Shown here: positions 57,840 to 64,000 of the stretch, piece by piece | Layout of the letters: the number at the start of each line of letters is the position of its first letter | Position numbering within the stretch: the stretch's first letter is position 1 | NCBI RefSeq assembly: GCF_032854445.1 | Contig: NC_088304.1 | Span: 17,581,850-17,645,849 of the forward strand | Length of the DNA: 64,000 nt | Direction of reading: 5' to 3' | Origin: Liolophura sinensis | Taxonomy: Eukaryota; Mollusca; Polyplacophora; Chitonida; Chitonidae | Made by a program: the position numbers and the translations under genes | The notes under the pieces: model-generated | The model's input: the letters and a program-made list of their open reading frames with translations, nothing else | What the model was told of the DNA's origin: nothing | The model's database searches: none

Positions 57840-58900
57840 TTCTACTCTCTTTTTTTTAGCTCCAGGTCAGCTATCTGAAAGTAATGATCTATCTTCTGTA
57901 TCCCATATTATATTTAGTTACCACGCTGAATGGGGTGTTAGGTCCTGTGTTTTGAGTCATGGCAAAATGTAGTAAGTATGACATGTAAACAACTGCTAAT
58001 CCGCTAATTTCGAAATATAGCTTTAGAGCTTATATTAATGATAGAAAAATAAGGAACGTTAAAGGTGTATATAAACATATGTATAATGGACCCAGATTAG
58101 GCCTGGCTTACCGCCACACTTCTGTATTGTACTGTCCGATAATACGTAATCCGCACTCGTGTAGCCCGTGTATATCTATCCTGCCTTCTTCTATATAATA
58201 TTGATGTATAAGTCACACGGGAAACAGTGAATCCACTTCTATCCGTAATTCCGTATCCGAGAGTTAACAATGCATTCGTCGATGGCACCGACTTAAGTAG
58301 ACCTGGGCATCTGAGCACACCCAGTCACTCCCCAGCATTGTTAATACAGCAGCACGTAAACGTCCCTTATTCTGTGGCAATAACAAAACCTTGGTGCGGT
58401 ATTTAACTCTGTTTGGTGATTACTACATGTAAATCCTGTATTCACACCTAATTTACGGAGGGAAATTCCGTATTTGCTGTCTTGGTTTTACCTACACTGA
58501 TTCATATATTAAAATCCCCTGTCAAAGTCCGGGTCATTGATAGCCCCGGTGTGTTTTCTCCTCCACGGCCTACTTTGTGAACGGTCAGACCTAGTTATAT
58601 CGGTCCGGATATAGGACAATACGTCAGAGATAACGGTTACAATCACACCTGGGATCACCTTGTTCATACCTTTACTACACCTGAGCCCACGTAAATATTC
58701 ATGCTGAAATTCCGTAGGGTAATTGAACAGGTATACTTTGGTCATCACGTGACACCGTCTGTAATCCCTCAGTGGTGTCCTGACGGTCACCAGGTGGACT
58801 GACAGCTATAATTATCATTGCCGTTACCTGTAGTTTTGTTACAGAGTGAATAGAGCGGGGCTCTTTTTTTTTCTTAACCCTTGATCAATAAAAATACAAA
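57840..58900. other. No gene recognised
   Basis: Unique sequence. The open frame at 58509-58790 (- strand) has no recognisable domain and no splice context. Confidence 0.5.
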
Positions 58901-58904
58901 GGTA

Positions 58905-59600
58905 TGTATAACCAAGTCAAGTTATCTACTTTCGTGACACAAATTATAAGTCAAATCACCTAAATACCTGCGTTACACAGACTATAAGCAAAATAACGTA
59001 CATACCTGTGTGACACAGACGATAAGCCAAGTCACGTTATGTACCCGTGTGACACAGGCTATAAGCCAAATCACGTTATATACCTCTGTGACACAGACTA
59101 TAAGCCAGGTCAAGTATATACCTGTGTGACACAGACTATAAGCCAGGTCACATTGCGTACCTGTTTGACACAGACTATAAGCCAAGTAACGTTATATACC
59201 TGCGTGACACAGACTATAAGCCAGGTCAAGTATATACCTGTTTGACACAGACTATAAGCCAAGTAACGTTATATACCTGCGTGACACAGACTATAAACCA
59301 GGTCATGTATATATCTGTGTAGAAATCAAAAATGGCACTAGAAACCAATTTTTACTCGTGCGATAGACTGTAAACAAGTCAAGTTGTGTACTTGTGAGAC
59401 ATAACCTATAAATCAAGTGTTATCTCCCTCCGTGACAGGGACTAAAACCCACACCTATGTGACAGAGTCTATAAATCAAATCACGCTATCTGCATGTACC
59501 TGCTGTAGAGACTATAAATCAAGTCACGCTATCGTCCTGTGACAAAACCTGTAAACGGAGTTAGGTTATCTACCTGTGTGACAGACGATAAACCAAGTAG
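58905..59600. repeat. 39-bp minisatellite, degenerate at the right
   Basis: About 17 units of GTGACACAGACTATAAGCCA plus AGTCACGTTATATACCTGT. Weaker remnants continue to about 60440, interrupted by a SINE. Confidence 0.92.
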
Positions 59601-60046
59601 TTTCCTATCAAGACATATCAAACACCCAAAGCGGCTCAGATAAACAAAGGTACGACTCAAGTACTGACCAATGACAGATGTACTTACCGCCATCCACCTG
59701 AACTCGGATTCAATAAATCCGAGGCTACTGGAAAATTCCACGGATCATGATTTCTGAGAAATGCTTTGTGCAATACGTGTGACATAACATGTATGCTGCA
59801 TGTCCGGCTCAAGTCTAAGCAATCATTATGAAAGGTGAGATAAACGTTACGTTTTCAGGTTTCGGTATTAAAAATGAAAGTGGAAAAGTTACCTGTGACA
59901 GACAATAGTTACTTGTGACAGACTATAGTTAACTGTAACAGAGGCTATATATCAAGCAAAGTTTCCCACCAATGTGGCAAAGACTACAAACCAAGTCACT
60001 TTGTCTACTCGAGTGACATAGGCTGTAAACGATTTGATTTGATATT

Positions 60047-60208
60047 GATTTGATAGGTGTTTTACGCCGTTCTCAAGAAACCCACCCGCAGGTTGCTGGA
60101 AGACCTTCCCACGTACGGCCGGAGAAGGTCGGAGCGACCGCATTGGTGAGAGACTCCTGGGTCATTACGCTGTGTTAGCGCCCTAACCAACTGAGCCCTT
60201 GAGGCCCC
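60047..60208 (-). mobile_element. SINE with internal deletion
   Basis: TTTTACGCCGTTCTCAAGAA is joined directly to ACCCACCCGCAGGTTGCTGG; the central body is missing. The head ends CCAACTGAGCCCTTGAGGCC. It sits inside remnants of the 39-bp array. Confidence 0.88.
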
Positions 60209-60670
60209 GGCTATAAACGAAGTCACCTTATCTACCTGTATGAAAGACTACGAACCAAATCACCCTGACAGATATCACACAGTGTAAAATTATGTTATCT
60301 ACCTGCGTGACAGAGACTGTTAACCAGTGTGTACCCGACAGGCTACAAAATAGAGAATTTTACAGAAGAGCTAAGGTTAAATATATGTGTGGTAAACTAA
60401 GAAAAGCTAGAAAGCTATACACCTGCGTGGTAAAGACTATACGCCATTTTATCCCTCCATTACACGAAAGTCGTCCTCTCTTTGCCACATCACGTGACCA
60501 CTTTTCCTACGAGTTTTTTTCTGTTTAATTTTAGGCTAAACCTTTAACATGACCTGAACATCTCCGTCACGACACAGCTTCAGTTAATTTCAGATTAATT
60601 GTTTCACTTTAGCAGAGACATTTTAAAACGAATTAAGTGAAAAAGAGGTACATTTGCATGCGTTAGGAAG

Positions 60671-60825
60671 GATGCCTGTCTTTTGCACAGAGCTATTCTA
60701 GTCGATGTAGCCTAAACGTAAGAATGCCTGTCTTTTGCACAGTGCTATTCTAGTCAATGTAGCCTAAACGTAAGGATATCTGTCTTTTGCACAAAGCTAT
60801 TCTAGTCGATGTAGCCTATATAGCC
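60671..60825. repeat. 52-bp tandem repeat, 3 units
   Basis: TGTCTTTTGCACAGAGCTAT plus TCTAGTCGATGTAGCCTAAACG. Confidence 0.93.
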
Positions 60826-61534
60826 AGGGGTTACATCTCTTGAAAATCAAAAATTGTAAAGAACGAATGCTAATTTTACTTAAATTAAAATCAACCAGAA
60901 ACATGATTCAATTGTATGAAATATTATAGGCCAAAATAAACATGGTTTTTCTACTCATTTACGAATCAAACCAAATTTCTGGAGCAAAACCCAAATGGTG
61001 AAACACCAATGAAATTCCCACAGTTTTTGATATTGATTTTGGTCTTGACATGTTCACCTACATGCACGACCCAGGTACTGACCAATGACTAACAGATTCA
61101 TGTACTAGTCGACATCCGCGTGCACTGTGACAGTAGATCTCAGGCGGCTGGAGAATTGCACCGATCATGACTTGAGAAATGAATTGCGAAATTTCGATTA
61201 CAAATGGCATAACTTATGTCTGCACGTTTCAGCCCAAAAACACAAAAGTAATGATACTATATCCTAAGCGTTCGTTAGAAAAGATGACATAAACTCTTTC
61301 TCATTTTCAACTGTAGGAAAATGCACGTCCAAAAGACGAACCATTCACGAGCTTAACACAATGTAGTCAGTGGTAAAATGAATTTTGTTCAGTATTAAGG
61401 TCAAGTTAGGTGTAAGTGGGAAAGTCAAATTAGGTGATCAGTGATAAATTGAAGATAAGGGTTCAGTGGTAAAGTCGAGCCATGCTTCCAGTAGTGAAGA
61501 CAAATCGCGCTAGACAGATATGCTACATGTACGT

Positions 61535-61770
61535 CCACTGACGTCGTGAGTCCTGGCCACCAAATATGCTATACGTCCGCTGACGTCGTGAATCCTGGCC
61601 ACCAGATATGCTATACGTCCCCTGACGTCGTGAATCCTGGCCACCAAATATCTGCTATACGTCCGCTGACGTCGTGAATCTTGGCCACCAGATACGCTAT
61701 ACGTCCCCTGACGTCGTGAATCCTGGCCACCAGATATGCTATATGTCCACTGACGTCATGAATAGGTCCC
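61535..61770. repeat. 42-bp minisatellite with CRE-like core
   Basis: About 5 units of GCTATACGTCCGCTGACGTC plus GTGAATCCTGGCCACCAGATAT. Most carry TGACGTCG; the last carries the full TGACGTCA at 61751-61758. Confidence 0.93.
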
Positions 61771-63770
61771 CTGGACATGCTACATCTATATCGTCATAAC
61801 CGAGAAACAAAAACTATACATCGCGTCGGTCAACAGTGTCTAAAATAACCGTAAACATCTATACAGTACGTAAGCCAGGTCAGGCAGCAAATGGGGTAAT
61901 TAAAGGCAGGTGGTAAGATATAAATATACCTAATTGTCATGTAGTCAGTGGGTCAGATGTGGTTGTGATAAAGGAGAGCAGAGAATGCCGCATTACCTGC
62001 TGGATGAATTCATTTCGTATGTCATTATCAAGGTAATGAATATTCATCTCAGATTTACCCTTGCAATGAGGAGTAATCAAAAAAAAATCACCGAACATTA
62101 GGCGCACTAATTAATCAGCAAGTGCTTAGCGGACTTCGATTCGTGACGTGTCACATTGTTTTAGTGTCAACCAACGTTTCTCAGGCAAGCCACAACTAAA
62201 ACACCGGACAAAAAAAGAGGCTACATACGCTGTTTTACCTAGAATACCGCGATTTAAAGGTTTACGGTGTGCTGGGCGTTTGTGTACATAACCTGTATGT
62301 TACCGGCATGTTTATTAACGGTATGCGATAAATATATTATAGTTTATTCAATTCTGGATGAGAAAAAAATTCTGCCCGGTGTATTTATAAATATACTCCT
62401 CATGTGCTCTATCAACTATTTGTGTTCGGAGTTACCCACACTGCGTATGGGAAATGTGCATATATGTGATAGAAATAAAATGACTGAATAACAGGATATT
62501 TGTGATACCAAATAAAACACGATTTCATCGTGCTTGGAACTTTATACAAACAGCGGGTAGACGTGCAGTACTTGTTTTCCCCACTTTTACATCCGTTTCA
62601 CACGTCTCAGGCCATTGACCAATGAGGTCTCGTTATTTTTTTAGCTGTCGTTGTTTCGGATGCGGACTTCAATCAGGAGATTTGTCAGGTACTTGTGGGT
62701 GGTTTACTCCAAATTCTCCTGTTTATGAAAACAATAAGTAAAAAACAATAATGGCCATCAACTGTGAACAATTCTTGAGCATGGCGTTCAGAAATAAGTA
62801 AAAAAGCTAATTAACATCACCTGTTCCTATGTTTCGGTGGCGTAATTCCGATAGACACGAATGCGCAAAACGTCAATAATACTTCATGTACTATGGATCT
62901 TCTTCAACATTTTATGAACAAAATATCTACGAACATCATCATCCCTACTAGCAGACCCATAACCCGATGTTTTGTGTGGACCCTATGTACATGGATACAT
63001 CATGTCCATGCGGGTTAGTGGTCGCAAAAGTGCTCTTAAACTTACATGCTCATATTAGGGCACTAGGCCTTCAGCAAGTTCACTTTGTCCACATCATATG
63101 CGCAGACATCTCTGCATGGCACATGTAGAGTGGCCATTGACCATGCAGGCTTTTATTCTGGTGGTGTATTAGTATCACTCCCACTGATCACATACACTTA
63201 TAGTTATCCAAGGTGTGTTAGTTAGTCATAAACCACAAACCATCAGAGCCAGCAAACAAAGAGGCCTGTTATGTCCCCTGAAGAGCATCATGACCTGTAC
63301 TTCCTCCGTTCACAGGGCTACCTTTGTCATGCCAAACGACTATACGTCAACTTATAGGACCATTGCTCGTTGGTTACGTCTTCCTATTCTAATTTAAGAA
63401 AGGTCAACATCCATGCAATTCGCAATAAATAGGCACATTGATAGAGGTATAGATGACAAGTTTATTCCATTTTTTTTTATCGTTCTATACATGTTGAAGC
63501 TATGTATATGTAATTGTAGTGGACCTACTGCTTACTGTTCCCACACGCCTTACATGTAATTCGGGATATACTGAAACTATCGTAATGTACACTGGATGAG
63601 AGCTTACAGTCGTGTAAATTAGGTGACATCGGAAGGATTGTCGTGTCTAGTGTCTTCCTTGTGATACATAATCAAGATAACGGTACAAACAATACGATGT
63701 GAGTTCCCTTCGGTCCAAGCTGGACACGTGTTTTATATTAAGATGTACGAAACGTCATCGAGGTACAAAG
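61771..63770. other. No gene recognised
   Basis: Unique sequence. Short frames such as 62267-62491 (+) have no recognisable domain. Confidence 0.5.
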
Positions 63771-63773
63771 AAA

Positions 63774-64000
63774 GAGTGAGTGAGTGCTTGGGGTTAAACG
63801 TCGTACTCAACAATTTTTCAGTCATATGACGACGAAGGAATCATTAAAGTGCATGTAATGTGCCTCCTTGTTGCAGGACGGATTTCCACAGCTCTTTTAT
63901 CTAGTGCTGCTTCACTGAGACGCCTTATGGAAGTCAAGTAAACCGCCGCGCCCAAGCCATTATACTGATACGGATCAACCAGTCGTTGCACTATCCCCCT
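63774..64000 (+). mobile_element. Second interspersed repeat family, right copy, cut by the window end
   Basis: It begins GAGTGAGTGAGTGCTTGGGG and matches the left copy (1775-2013, opposite strand) through TGTAATGTGCCTCCTTGTTG and TTTTATCTAGTGCTGCTTCA up to the last base. Confidence 0.8.

Noticed and set aside
58509-58790. 93-codon frame on the - strand
   Set aside because: No recognisable domain, no neighbouring exons, and no promoter or poly(A) signal linked to it.

Overview
The window is animal nuclear DNA, most likely from a lophotrochozoan (mollusc or a close relative such as a brachiopod). The grounds are a spliced BCR-type RhoGEF/RhoGAP gene, a SNAP29-type SNARE gene, many copies of a tRNA-derived SINE whose body resembles SINEs common in molluscs, and very many minisatellites rich in TACATGTA. 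The taxon is an inference; the gene identities rest on direct translation.

Layout. 1-4.8 kb: the last two coding exons of a SNAP29 orthologue on the + strand (exons 2602-3001 and 4027-4193); its 5' end lies outside the window. 4.8-15.8 kb: a convergent intergenic interval filled with tandem arrays, including a 76-78 bp array at 8.8-11.1 kb and a 60/63 bp array at 13.0-13.9 kb. 15.8-52.1 kb: one complete BCR gene on the - strand. I could resolve 23 coding exons with matching phases at every junction; together they give 4731 nt, a predicted protein of 1576 residues. Domain order is N-terminal coiled coil, long disordered linker, DH (RhoGEF), PH, C2, RhoGAP. Intron 1 is about 13 kb, and many introns carry their own minisatellite, SINE or fold-back element. 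52.1-52.3 kb: the probable promoter, with a perfect CRE palindrome. 52.3-64 kb: upstream DNA with no gene I can recognise, only arrays, a 140 bp duplication, two SINEs and a partial copy of a second interspersed repeat.

How the genes relate. SNAP29 acts in membrane fusion (autophagosome-lysosome and other trafficking). BCR switches Rho-family GTPases, with both GEF and GAP activity. They are convergent neighbours; nothing in the sequence shows a shared pathway or shared regulation.

I did not find a clearly new biological system. The most unusual aspects are a GC-AG intron inside the RhoGAP-coding part of BCR, two MITE-like fold-back elements, SINE insertions with intact target-site duplications, a dimeric higher-order minisatellite, and the remarkable density of unrelated minisatellites that share a TACATGTA core.
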